The notes under the pieces are model-generated. The model had not been told where the DNA came from, did not search any database, and saw only the letters and a list, made by a program, of their open reading frames with translations. This document shows positions 25,203-33,165 of a stretch of DNA of 64,000 bases, one piece after another (the first letter of the stretch is position 1; each line of letters begins with the position of its first letter). Source of the DNA: Allopusillimonas sp008369125 (GTDB lineage Bacteria; Pseudomonadota; Gammaproteobacteria; Burkholderiales; Burkholderiaceae_B); the NCBI RefSeq assembly GCF_008369125.1, contig NZ_VOAY01000001.1:1364001-1428000 (forward strand), given 5' to 3'. Both the position numbers and the translations under genes were made by a program.

Positions 25203-28050
25203 AAACACCCTGAATTTGCCTGACACCCCGTTCCCCATGCGTGGGAATCTCGCCAAACGTGAACCCGGCTGGGTCGCAGAGTGGGAAGAAAAAAAGGTCT
25301 ACGCGGCCATTCGACAGGCCAGCGAGGGGCGCCCCAAGTTCATACTGCATGACGGCCCTCCTTATGCCAATGGCGATATCCATATCGGCCATGCCGTCAA
25401 CAAGGTGCTGAAAGACATTATCGTCAAAAGTCGCAATATGGCAGGCTATAACGCCGTGTATGTGCCCGGCTGGGACTGCCACGGCATGCCCATCGAGATC
25501 CAGATCGAGAAAAAATACGGCAAGCACCTGCCTGTGGCTGAAGTACAGGCCAAGGCGCGTGCCTATGCGCTTGAGCAAATCGACCGCCAGCGCGAAGACT
25601 TTAAACGGCTGGGCGTACTGGCCGACTGGGACAACCCTTACTTAACCATGAACTTCAGCAACGAAGCCAACGAGCTTCGTGCGCTTGCCCGCATCATGGA
25701 AAAAGGGTATGTGTTTCGAGGGCTAAAGCCGGTTAACTGGTGTTTTGACTGCGGCTCGGCATTGGCCGAGGCCGAGGTTGAGTACGCCGACCGCAAAGAC
25801 CCATCTATTCATACTGCCTTTGGCTTTGGCGACAAAGACAAAATCGCGCAGGCCTTTGGCCTTGATGCGGTTGATGATGGCGCCGTCGTTATCTGGACCA
25901 CCACGCCCTGGACCATACCGGCCAACCAGGCGCTCAACATGCACCCAGAGTTCGATTACGCTCTGGTCAGGCTAGATACGCCCCGCTCCACCGGGCCCAT
26001 GCTTATTCTTGCGGCTGACCTGGTGGAAAGCTGCCTGCAGCAATGGGGTTTGTCAGGCCAAATCGTTGCCACAGCCAAAGGTGAGGCGCTGGCAGGGCTC
26101 GAATTTAAACACCCACTATGGCAAGCGGACGAAGGCTATCGCCGCATGTCGCCGGTGTATCTGGGTGATTACGTTACGCTCGATACGGGTACTGGCGTGG
26201 TGCACTCGGCCCCTGCCTACGGTGTTGAAGACTTTGTGTCATGTAAAGCACACGGTCTGGCCGACACGGACATCATCAACCCGGTAACGGGCAATGGTCG
26301 CTATGCCGAAAGCCTGCCGCTGTTCGGTGGCCTTAACATCTGGAAGGCCAACCCCCTCATCATCGAGGCGCTCAAACTGGCCGGCAGCCTGCTGCTTACC
26401 GAAGATGTTTCGCACAGCTACATGCATTGCTGGCGCCATAAAACACCCATTATCTATCGCGCCACCAGCCAGTGGTTTGCAGGTATGGACGTGATCCCAG
26501 CGTCTGGCCGTTCACTGCGCGAAACCGCACTTGAAGGCATTGAAAACACCACGTTTTACCCGGCCTGGGGCCGCGCCCGTCTGCATTCCATGATTGCCAA
26601 CCGCCCAGACTGGACGCTCTCCCGCCAGCGCCAATGGGGCGTGCCCATGGCATTTTTCGTTCATAAGGAAACGGGCGAACTGCACCCGCGCACGGTTGAG
26701 CTGCTTGAACAAGTGGCATTACGCGTCGAAAAACAAGGCATTGAAGCGTGGCAATCACTTGATCCGGCGGAACTGCTGGGTGAAGAAGCCGCCATGTATG
26801 AAAAAAACCGCGACACACTTGATGTGTGGTTTGACTCAGGCACCACGCACGCGCATGTGCTGGGCGGCAAAGACGGCGAGCTCAATGGCTCGCACGTCCA
26901 CGACTTGGCGTGGCCAGCTGATTTGTACCTGGAAGGGTCAGACCAGCATCGAGGCTGGTTCCATTCTTCGCTGCTGACCAGTTGCATGATGTACGGTCGC
27001 CCGCCTTACAAGGCCTTGCTGACGCATGGGTTTGTGGTTGATGGCAAGGGCCGCAAGATGAGCAAGTCGGTAGGCAACGTTGTGGCGCCACAAAAAGTGT
27101 CGGATACGCTGGGTGCTGAAATTCTACGGCTCTGGGCCGCCGCCACAGATTACTCTGGCGAGTTGTCGATTTCAGACGAAATCCTGAAGCGAGTGGTTGA
27201 AGGCTACCGTCGTATTCGCAATACGCTTAAGTTTCTGCTGGGTAATCTGGCCGACTTCGACGTAGAAAAAGACGCCGTCGCTGTGGAACACATGTTTGAG
27301 ATAGACCGTTATGCGCTGGCCATGACGGCCACCATGCAAGAAGAGCTGCTTGAGCATTACAAACGCTATGAGTTTCACCCAGCTGTCGCTCGCCTGCAGA
27401 TTTTCTGCTCTGAAGACCTGGGTGCGTTTTACCTTGATGTGCTCAAAGATCGCTTGTACACAGCAGGCGCTTCCAGTGTTGCCCGTCGCTCTGCCCAAAC
27501 AGCCATCTACCATGTCACACATGCACTGCTCAAGCTGATGGCACCCATTCTGTCCTTCACCGCAGAAGAAGCCTGGAAGGATCTGCACCCAAATCATGAT
27601 GGCCTGCTCACCATTTTTACCGAGCTGTATCATCAAATTCCGGAACAGGCCGACGCCGCACAACTCAGTGAGAAATGGGCCAGATTGCGCGACATTCGTG
27701 CAGAAGCCATGCGCAATATTGAGGCCGTGCGAAGTACGGGTACCATTGGTTCGTCGCTGGATGCCGAAGTCGACATCTATGCCAGCGGCCAAGACTACGC
27801 ACTGCTGCAAAGCCTTGAAGATGATTTGCGCTTTGTATTGATTGTTTCGCGTGCCACCTTGCATGCGTCCGACGCGTCTGACGCAGCAGAAGAGCAACCA
27901 CGCATTGAAGTAGCCGCCACTGAAGCGCCCAAATGTGAGCGTTGCTGGCATCACCGCCACGATGTGGGCCGTGACCCTGAGCACCCCGCATTGTGCGGAC
28001 GCTGCGTAGATAACCTGTTCGGCCAGGGCGAGATCCGCGCTTATGCCTGA
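25192..28050 (+). CDS. ileS: Isoleucyl-tRNA synthetase
   Basis: This class I aminoacyl-tRNA synthetase charges tRNA-Ile and edits valine. The start ATG 25192 gives the normal beginning MDYRNTLNLPDTPFPMRGNL; a longer frame adds 12 residues that lie inside ribF. The HIGH motif is GDIHIGHAVNK (about residues 60-70). The editing domain shows WTTTPWTIPANQAL, and KMSKS is GRKMSKSVGNV (about residue 621). The C-terminal zinc site includes CERCWHH and a second Cys pair (LCGRC). Length is 952 residues. It overlaps lspA by 8 bases. Confidence 0.97.
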   Translation: MDYRNTLNLPDTPFPMRGNLAKREPGWVAEWEEKKVYAAIRQASEGRPKFILHDGPPYANGDIHIGHAVNKVLKDIIVKSRNMAGYNAVYVPGWDCHGMPIEIQIEKKYGKHLPVAEVQAKARAYALEQIDRQREDFKRLGVLADWDNPYLTMNFSNEANELRALARIMEKGYVFRGLKPVNWCFDCGSALAEAEVEYADRKDPSIHTAFGFGDKDKIAQAFGLDAVDDGAVVIWTTTPWTIPANQALNMHPEFDYALVRLDTPRSTGPMLILAADLVESCLQQWGLSGQIVATAKGEALAGLEFKHPLWQADEGYRRMSPVYLGDYVTLDTGTGVVHSAPAYGVEDFVSCKAHGLADTDIINPVTGNGRYAESLPLFGGLNIWKANPLIIEALKLAGSLLLTEDVSHSYMHCWRHKTPIIYRATSQWFAGMDVIPASGRSLRETALEGIENTTFYPAWGRARLHSMIANRPDWTLSRQRQWGVPMAFFVHKETGELHPRTVELLEQVALRVEKQGIEAWQSLDPAELLGEEAAMYEKNRDTLDVWFDSGTTHAHVLGGKDGELNGSHVHDLAWPADLYLEGSDQHRGWFHSSLLTSCMMYGRPPYKALLTHGFVVDGKGRKMSKSVGNVVAPQKVSDTLGAEILRLWAAATDYSGELSISDEILKRVVEGYRRIRNTLKFLLGNLADFDVEKDAVAVEHMFEIDRYALAMTATMQEELLEHYKRYEFHPAVARLQIFCSEDLGAFYLDVLKDRLYTAGASSVARRSAQTAIYHVTHALLKLMAPILSFTAEEAWKDLHPNHDGLLTIFTELYHQIPEQADAAQLSEKWARLRDIRAEAMRNIEAVRSTGTIGSSLDAEVDIYASGQDYALLQSLEDDLRFVLIVSRATLHASDASDAAEEQPRIEVAATEAPKCERCWHHRHDVGRDPEHPALCGRCVDNLFGQGEIRAYA

Positions 28051-28843
28051 CATCGGTAAACAGCGCCCACTGCGCGACAGCACAGGCAAGGCGGTCGGTA
28101 CGCCGCCTTCGCGGCCTGCATCAACTGCACACGGGACGGGCGCACCCGTGAGGTCTGGTCAGCACGAGGGTACGGGTTCTGGCGCATCTATAAATGCTGC
28201 TCAGCACACGGGTACGAGTGCCGGTGCATCCGTGAAGAGCGGGCCGCGCGCGGGCACAGTTGCTGGTGCATCTGTAAGTGCTGCTCAGCACGAGGGTAAG
28301 GCGGGCATCTCGCCCGCTGCTCCTGAGGCAACCGGGGTTGTACCGCTTGGCACGAACCGCCTTTGGCGCTGGCTGGTGCTGGCCGCGCTGATTGTGCTGC
28401 TCGATCAGGTCACCAAAATATGGTTTGATGGCAACCTGCAGTTTGGCGAACGCTGGCATATATTGCCTTTCTTTGACTTTACGTTGTTGTACAACACCGG
28501 TGCGGCGTTCAGCTTTCTGGCCGATGGTCATGGCTGGCAACGCTGGTTTTTTACGGCAATTGCTATTGGTGCTGTCGGCCTCATCCTGCATTTATTGCGA
28601 CGCAGCGTCGGCGAGCCTCTGTTTTGCACGGCCCTGGCCTGCATACTGGGCGGTGCGGTAGGCAATGTTATTGATCGTATTCAGCACGGCCATGTTATTG
28701 ATTTCTTGCTATTTTATTGGAACACCTGGTTTTTTCCGGCGTTTAATATTGCGGACGTTTCCATCACCATAGGCGCTATTCTTCTGGTATTGGATGAGTT
28801 GCTCAGAATGCGCCGCCAGCGACGCAATCCCAGCAAAGGCTGA
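28043..28843 (+). CDS. lspA: Lipoprotein signal peptidase with a repetitive N-terminal extension
   Basis: Signal peptidase II cleaves prolipoproteins in the inner membrane. The core, from about residue 105, has four helices and the catalytic motifs: LVLAALIVLLDQVTKIWF, then YNTGAAFSFLADG, GGAVGNVIDR (first Asp) and FNIADVSITIG (second Asp). LspA is normally about 165 residues. Here about 100 extra residues precede the first helix, made of Ala, Gly, Ser, Thr, Gln and His and including three 14-residue repeats (QHEGTGSGASINAA and variants). The ATG overlaps the ileS stop, supporting translation from there, so the extension is probably real and cytoplasmic. It has no recognised function. Confidence 0.93.
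   Translation: MPDIGKQRPLRDSTGKAVGTPPSRPASTAHGTGAPVRSGQHEGTGSGASINAAQHTGTSAGASVKSGPRAGTVAGASVSAAQHEGKAGISPAAPEATGVVPLGTNRLWRWLVLAALIVLLDQVTKIWFDGNLQFGERWHILPFFDFTLLYNTGAAFSFLADGHGWQRWFFTAIAIGAVGLILHLLRRSVGEPLFCTALACILGGAVGNVIDRIQHGHVIDFLLFYWNTWFFPAFNIADVSITIGAILLVLDELLRMRRQRRNPSKG
28160..28295 (+). repeat. 42-bp tandem repeat in the 5' part of lspA
   Basis: Three full copies of a 42-bp unit (28160-28201, 28202-28243, 28244-28285) and the start of a fourth encode 14-residue repeats, a further degenerate unit perhaps preceding them. The unit is a multiple of three, so copy changes keep the lspA frame. Confidence 0.85.
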
Positions 28844-28954
28844 GCGCAAGACATCGACGAAAAAATGGCGTGACAGCCAGTGTTTCGCCAGCCAACCACA
28901 TGCTCCCCGCATGTTTATACATGCGTATGACTAACGACCGAGGTGACTGAACCC

Positions 28955-30166
28955 ATGCTTGAATTAGCCAATAAACGCATCGTGCTGGGCATGACCGGCG
29001 GCATAGCCTGCTACAAACTGGCCGAATTTGTACGCCGCGCCCGCGACGAAGGCGCAACCATTGATGTGGTCATGACGGATGCGGCCACGCAGTTTATTAC
29101 GCCGGTTACCATGCAGGCGCTTTCGGGTCGCCCTGTGTTCGTCAATGCCTGGGACAACCGCGTGCCAGACAATATGGCGCACATTCATTTGACGCGCGGC
29201 GCCGATGCCATTCTTATTGCACCCGCCAGCACTGACTTTATGGCCAAGCTGGCCCACGGCAATGCTGACGACCTGCTGTCTACGCTTTGCGTCGCCAAAG
29301 GCAATTGCCCATTGCTGGTCGCCCCCGCCATGAATCGTGAAATGTGGCTGCACCCGGCCACGCAGCGCAATGTACGCCAGCTGGCCGAGGACGGTGTTGT
29401 GGTTCTTGGGCCAGCCGAAGGCAGTCAGGCATGCGGCGAAGTCGGCAGTGGTCGCATGATTGAATCGCACGAGCTACTGACCGAGCTGATTGCATTCTTC
29501 CAGCCCAAGCAGCTAGCGGGGCAACGCGTGCTGATCACGGCAGGCCCCACCTCTGAAAAAATCGACCCGGTGCGCATGATTACCAATCGCTCTTCCGGAA
29601 AAATGGGTTATGCCATTGCCCGCGCGGCGCGCGAGGCCGGTGCTGACGTGGTGCTTATCTCTGGTCCTACCGCCCTGCCCCCTCCCTATGGCACCACGCG
29701 CATCAATGTTGAAAGTGCGGCACAAATGCATGCTGCCGTCATGAATGAAGCCGCGAGCGCCGATGTGTTCATTTCTGTGGCTGCTGTTGCCGACTGGCGT
29801 GTTATTAACCCCAGCGATCAAAAACTGAAGAAAGACGCCAACAAGCAGGCGCCCGAACTGCAATTTGCTGCCAACCCCGACATTCTTGCCGATGTGGCCG
29901 CACTACGCCCGGGCCCGTGGTGTGTAGGGTTTGCTGCCGAAACCGAAAACTTGCATGAAAATGCCGACGCCAAGCGAAAACGTAAAGGCGTGCCATTGCT
30001 GGTCGGAAACCTGGCGCAAGACGCCATGAATGCTGACGACACCGAGCTTGTACTGTTTGATGACAGCGGCGCGCATGCGCTTGCCCGGCAGCCCAAGCTT
30101 CAGGCTGCCCGCGCACTGGTGCAAGCAATTGCCAGGCGTCTGCCTCAGCCCCAGGCCCACACATAA
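28955..30166 (+). CDS. coaBC: Bifunctional phosphopantothenoylcysteine decarboxylase/synthase CoaBC (Dfp)
   Basis: CoaBC couples cysteine to 4'-phosphopantothenate and decarboxylates the product in coenzyme A synthesis. The N-terminal flavoprotein (CoaC) domain shows VLGMTGGIACYKLAEFVR, the PASTDFMAKLAHGNADDLLS region, and the active-site PAMNREMW. CoaB begins near residue 185 with VLITAGPTSEKIDPVRMITN then RSSGKMG. VSVAAVADWR-type sequence (ISVAAVADWRV) and KxKK follow. The start ATG 28955 is preceded by GAGGTG at 9 bases; a GTG at 28943 is in frame but less likely. It has 403 residues. dut follows after a 250-base gap filled partly by a tandem array. Confidence 0.95.
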   Translation: MLELANKRIVLGMTGGIACYKLAEFVRRARDEGATIDVVMTDAATQFITPVTMQALSGRPVFVNAWDNRVPDNMAHIHLTRGADAILIAPASTDFMAKLAHGNADDLLSTLCVAKGNCPLLVAPAMNREMWLHPATQRNVRQLAEDGVVVLGPAEGSQACGEVGSGRMIESHELLTELIAFFQPKQLAGQRVLITAGPTSEKIDPVRMITNRSSGKMGYAIARAAREAGADVVLISGPTALPPPYGTTRINVESAAQMHAAVMNEAASADVFISVAAVADWRVINPSDQKLKKDANKQAPELQFAANPDILADVAALRPGPWCVGFAAETENLHENADAKRKRKGVPLLVGNLAQDAMNADDTELVLFDDSGAHALARQPKLQAARALVQAIARRLPQPQAHT

Positions 30167-30232
30167 AGGACGCAGGCGCAGTCCAGTGCTTACGCTGCCT
30201 GCGCGCCTGCCCTTCACGTAAACACACAAACC

Positions 30233-30396
30233 GTGCCGGTTGTCATGTTTCGGCTTCGGAATACACCTAAAAGCAGTGCCGGTCGTCATGATCCGACTTC
30301 GGCATACACCTAAAATCAGCGCCGGCTGTCATGGTCTGACTTCGGCATGCACATGAAAACAACGCCGATCGACAGCTTTTGACGTCGGTCTACACC
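30233..30396 (+). repeat. 43-bp tandem repeat between coaBC and dut
   Basis: Three full units of 43 bp (30233-30275, 30276-30318, 30319-30361) and a partial fourth (to about 30396) share the pattern GCCGG(t/c)(t/c)GTCATG, then CTTCGG and ACACCTAAAA. The units differ at several positions each. The array ends about 20 bases before the dut start. The unit length is not a multiple of three, and no gene spans it. Confidence 0.85.
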
Positions 30397-30417
30397 TTCT
30401 TAATGACTGGAAAACAC

Positions 30418-30867
30418 ATGAGAAAGATTGCCCTGAAGATTCTTGACCCGCGCATGAACGACTACCTGCCGGCCTATGCCACAGCAGGCTCGGCAGGCCT
30501 GGATCTGAGGGCATGCGTTGAGGCACCGCTTACGCTGGCGCCGGGCGCAACCGAACTGATACCAACCGGGCTTTCTATATATATCGGTGACCCAGCCTAC
30601 GCAGCCATGATTTTGCCGCGCTCGGGTCTGGGCCACAAGCACGGCATTGTGCTGGGCAATCTGGTGGGCCTGATCGACTCTGATTACCAGGGGCCACTTA
30701 TGGTGTCGGCCTGGAATCGCAGCGACACCGAGTTTGTGCTGCAGCCCATGGAGCGCCTGGCCCAGCTGGTGGTCGTGCCCGTTCAACAAGTAGCGTTCGA
30801 TATTGTCGATGAGTTTGATGACAGCGAACGCGGCGCTGGTGGCTTCGGTAGCACCGGACGCAGCTAG
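30418..30867 (+). CDS. dut: Deoxyuridine 5'-triphosphate nucleotidohydrolase (dUTPase)
   Basis: Dut hydrolyses dUTP to dUMP, keeping uracil out of DNA and feeding thymidylate synthesis. The five trimeric dUTPase motifs are visible: AGSAGLDLRAC (1), PRSGLGHKHGI (2), GNLVGLIDSDYQGPLMVSAW (3, with the catalytic Asp), RLAQLVVVP (4) and RGAGGFGSTGR (5). The ATG at 30418 gives 149 residues, the family length; longer in-frame starts at 30379 and 30403 run back into the tandem repeat. Tandem arrays flank the gene on both sides. Confidence 0.96.
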   Translation: MRKIALKILDPRMNDYLPAYATAGSAGLDLRACVEAPLTLAPGATELIPTGLSIYIGDPAYAAMILPRSGLGHKHGIVLGNLVGLIDSDYQGPLMVSAWNRSDTEFVLQPMERLAQLVVVPVQQVAFDIVDEFDDSERGAGGFGSTGRS

Positions 30868-31168
30868 ACAGTTGCTGCTGCACAACGAGGCGTGGCGTAT
30901 AGCCAGGTGGCATCTTCCTTGCCGGGGTAAGTTACGCACATCAAGAAAGCATCTTTTTTGCCCGAGTAAGCTATGCACATCAAGACTGCATCTTTTTTGC
31001 ATGAGTACGCTACGCACACCCAGCCAGTACCTTTGCCTGAGTAAGCCACGCACACCCAGACAGCTTCCTAGTTGCCTAGGTAGGCCACACCCAGCCTGAC
31101 AGCCGCTTCTGTGCCAAGATGCGCTGTCAGACAGCTAACGTTTATTAGCTGTGGCACGTCGTACAAAA
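30868..31168. other. Intergenic region between convergent dut and livF
   Basis: This 301-base gap between convergent genes is filled largely by a 39-bp tandem array (30910-31101). An inverted repeat CTGACAGC ... GCTGTCAG (31096-31103 and 31123-31130) follows it, and could form a hairpin without a T-run. No gene is seen. Confidence 0.6.
30910..31101 (+). repeat. 39-bp tandem repeat downstream of dut
   Basis: There are five units: 30910-30948, 30949-30987, 30988-31026, a 36-base unit 31027-31062, and 31063-31101. The common pattern is GCATCTTTTTTGCC, GAGTAAGC, ACGCACA and CAAGA or CCAGA. Units 2 and 3 are the most alike. The sequence is unrelated to the 43-bp array upstream of dut. Confidence 0.85.
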
Positions 31169-31903
31169 CTATGCGGTTTCTTCTTCTCCAAGGTAGGCGG
31201 CGCGCACTTTGGGGTCATGCAGTAATTGGTTGGACTGGCCCTCCAGAATTATCTGCCCCGACTCCATGACATAGCCTCGTTGGCTTAGTTCTAGCGCCAG
31301 CCTGGCATTTTGTTCAATGAGAAGAATGGTCACCCCTTCGGCCGCGACGGCTTTTACGACTTCGAAGACTTTTTCCACCATCAGCGGCGCCAGCCCCATG
31401 GACGGCTCATCCAGCAGCAACAGACGGGGCCGGGAAATCATGGCGCGACCCATGGCCAGCATTTGTTGCTCGCCACCTGACAGCGTACCTGCAGACTGGG
31501 TGCGACGCTCTGCCAGGCGCGGGAAGAGCTCAAACACATGGTCGATGTCACGATGAATTTGTGCCGTATCATTGCGCGTGTATCCGCCCATGGCGAGGTT
31601 TTCGGCGATGGTCAGTTGGCCAAAAATACCCCGTCCTTCGGGCACCATGACCAGGCCCTGGCGCACCAGCATGTACGATGGCACGCCAACCACTGACTTG
31701 CCATCATAAAAAATGTCGCCGCTGGCCACAGGCACCAGGCCACAAATGGCCCGCAGCGTGGTGCTTTTGCCAGCCCCATTGGCACCAATCAGGCTGACCA
31801 GCTCGCCGTTGGCAACTTTAAGGTCTAGGCCCCGCACGGCACGTATGCCGCCATACGACACATCGATGCCGCGTACATCAAGCAAATAGCTAGCATCATC
31901 CAT
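31169..31903 (-). CDS. livF: Branched-chain amino acid type ABC transporter ATPase LivF
   Basis: This is one of two ATPases powering a Liv/HAAT-family ABC importer. Walker A is GANGAGKSTTLRAICG (about 37-52), the signature is LSGGEQQMLAMGRAM, Walker B is LLLLDEPSMGLAP, and the H-loop region is LLIEQNARLAL. Length is 244 residues. Its ATG overlaps the last base of the livG stop codon. The operon runs binding protein, livH, livM, livG, livF on the minus strand. The substrate may be branched-chain amino acids or another small molecule such as an amide or aromatic acid, since this family is versatile. Confidence 0.93.
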   Translation of the reverse strand: MDDASYLLDVRGIDVSYGGIRAVRGLDLKVANGELVSLIGANGAGKSTTLRAICGLVPVASGDIFYDGKSVVGVPSYMLVRQGLVMVPEGRGIFGQLTIAENLAMGGYTRNDTAQIHRDIDHVFELFPRLAERRTQSAGTLSGGEQQMLAMGRAMISRPRLLLLDEPSMGLAPLMVEKVFEVVKAVAAEGVTILLIEQNARLALELSQRGYVMESGQIILEGQSNQLLHDPKVRAAYLGEEETA

Positions 31904-33165
31904 TAGGTGTCCTTGTGCTTTCGTGCCGTGTCAGTGGAGGTCGGTGAAAGTGAGTGCGAGTCGTCTCCCACCATGTTCGAAGAAGTTGAACGTGCACCAT
32001 CTCCCGCTTCGCTCGACGGAGCTAAGCTCGTTTTGTCTTTCTCGATGCTCGACAGGGTTGAGCTTGTATCATCGCTTACCGCACTCGACGGTGCTGAATC
32101 TATGCCATCTTCTGCCAAGCTCGACGGTGTTGAGTTTATGCCTTCCGCTGCCATGGGTGTCAAAGTTGAGTTTGCACCAGTTCCTGCCGTGCTTGACGGG
32201 GTGGCGTTGCTCCCTTCTTGGGCTGCCCCAACACCCAGGTACGCTTCAATCACACGCGGGTCATGCTGCACGTCGGCCGGTTTACCTTCTGCCAGCACTT
32301 TGCCGTATTCGAGCACCAGCACGCGATTGCACAGGCCCATGACCAGCTTCATGTCATGCTCAATCAGCAATACCGTCACGCCGTCGTCACGTATTTTTTC
32401 AACAAGTCGGCGCAGCACCAGTGTTTCAGAGGCATTCATGCCGGCGGCCGGTTCGTCCAGCGCCAGCAGTGATGGCTCGGTGGCCAGCGCACGTGCGATT
32501 TCAAGCCTGCGCTGATCACCATAAGGCAATGAATTTGCCAGATTGTTCGCCCTGTGTTCTATGCCTACATAAGCGAGTAACTCATGGGCGTGTTGCTCAA
32601 TGGCAGCTTCTTCATCGCGGGTACTTCGGTTGCGCGTGATGGCACCCCACACGCCAGCACGCGTGCGAATATGACGCCCTATCATCACGTTTTCGATAGC
32701 GCTAAGGTTGCCAAAAAGCCTAATGTTCTGAAACGTACGAGCTATACCGGCAATGGCAATTTCGTGGGGCTTTAGGCGGGTTAGATGATGCCCTTTGAAA
32801 ATGCAGGTGCCAGACTCGGGCACATACAGGCTGGTCAAAACGTTAAACAACGTAGTCTTGCCCGCACCATTTGGGCCGATCAGCCCGTAAATATCCCCTT
32901 TGCAGATGGAGAAGCTCACTTCTGATAAAGCCTGCAGGCCGCCAAAGCGCTTACTGAGCTTGTTGGCGACCAGCAACAGCTCGGGCATGGAGCGTGCATC
33001 GGGGTTGGCCCCGGTTACCTTCATCGTGGGCTCAGTTGTCGTGGCCCCCATCGAGGATTCAATTGCGGTTGCCGTTGTCATTGAGGTCGCGGTTGTTGTT
33101 GCGTTTGCGTTTGCGTTTGCGGTTGCTGTAGTTGCTGTAGTTGCTGTAGTTGCTGTAGCCATCAT
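31903..33165 (-). CDS. livG: Branched-chain amino acid type ABC transporter ATPase LivG with repetitive extensions at both ends
   Basis: The ATPase core (about residues 61-315) is a normal LivG: LSKRFGGLQALSEVSFSI, Walker A GPNGAGKTTLFNVLTSLY, LARTFQNIRLF-type segment (IARTFQNIRLF), signature LPYGDQRRLEIARALA, Walker B LLALDEPAAGMN and LIEHDMKLVMGLC. LivG is usually about 255 residues, but this frame is 420. About 60 extra N-terminal residues are Thr/Ala/Asn-rich microsatellite translation (ATATTATTATTATANANANA). About 105 C-terminal residues are Ser/Thr/Asp-rich 12-residue repeats. The ATG overlaps the livM stop and follows GGGAGGG, so the N-extension is probably translated. Both tails would be cytoplasmic; no function is known. 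Confidence 0.92.
   Translation of the reverse strand: MMATATTATTATTATANANANATTTATSMTTATAIESSMGATTTEPTMKVTGANPDARSMPELLLVANKLSKRFGGLQALSEVSFSICKGDIYGLIGPNGAGKTTLFNVLTSLYVPESGTCIFKGHHLTRLKPHEIAIAGIARTFQNIRLFGNLSAIENVMIGRHIRTRAGVWGAITRNRSTRDEEAAIEQHAHELLAYVGIEHRANNLANSLPYGDQRRLEIARALATEPSLLALDEPAAGMNASETLVLRRLVEKIRDDGVTVLLIEHDMKLVMGLCNRVLVLEYGKVLAEGKPADVQHDPRVIEAYLGVGAAQEGSNATPSSTAGTGANSTLTPMAAEGINSTPSSLAEDGIDSAPSSAVSDDTSSTLSSIEKDKTSLAPSSEAGDGARSTSSNMVGDDSHSLSPTSTDTARKHKDT
31949..32200 (-). repeat. 36-bp tandem repeat encoding the LivG C-terminal tail
   Basis: Seven consecutive 36-bp units (31949-31984 through 32165-32200) show, on the plus strand, the pattern GTTGAG, then CACCATC(T), and CTCGACGG at the unit end. 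They encode 12-residue Ser-rich repeats (for example INSTPSSLAEDG). The frame stays open throughout. Confidence 0.85.
33092..33157 (-). repeat. 9-bp and 6-bp microsatellite at the 5' end of livG
   Basis: On the plus strand there are four copies of GTTGCTGTA (33122-33157) preceded by GCGTTT repeats (33101-33118) and GTT repeats (33092-33100). All unit lengths are multiples of three, so the livG frame survives copy changes. It encodes the Ala-Thr and Ala-Asn runs right after the start codon. Confidence 0.85.

Noticed and set aside
30233..31101. Regular repeats around dut as a possible CRISPR array
   Set aside because: The units are directly adjacent with no unique spacers, differ from each other throughout, and no cas gene is nearby. 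They are tandem repeats.
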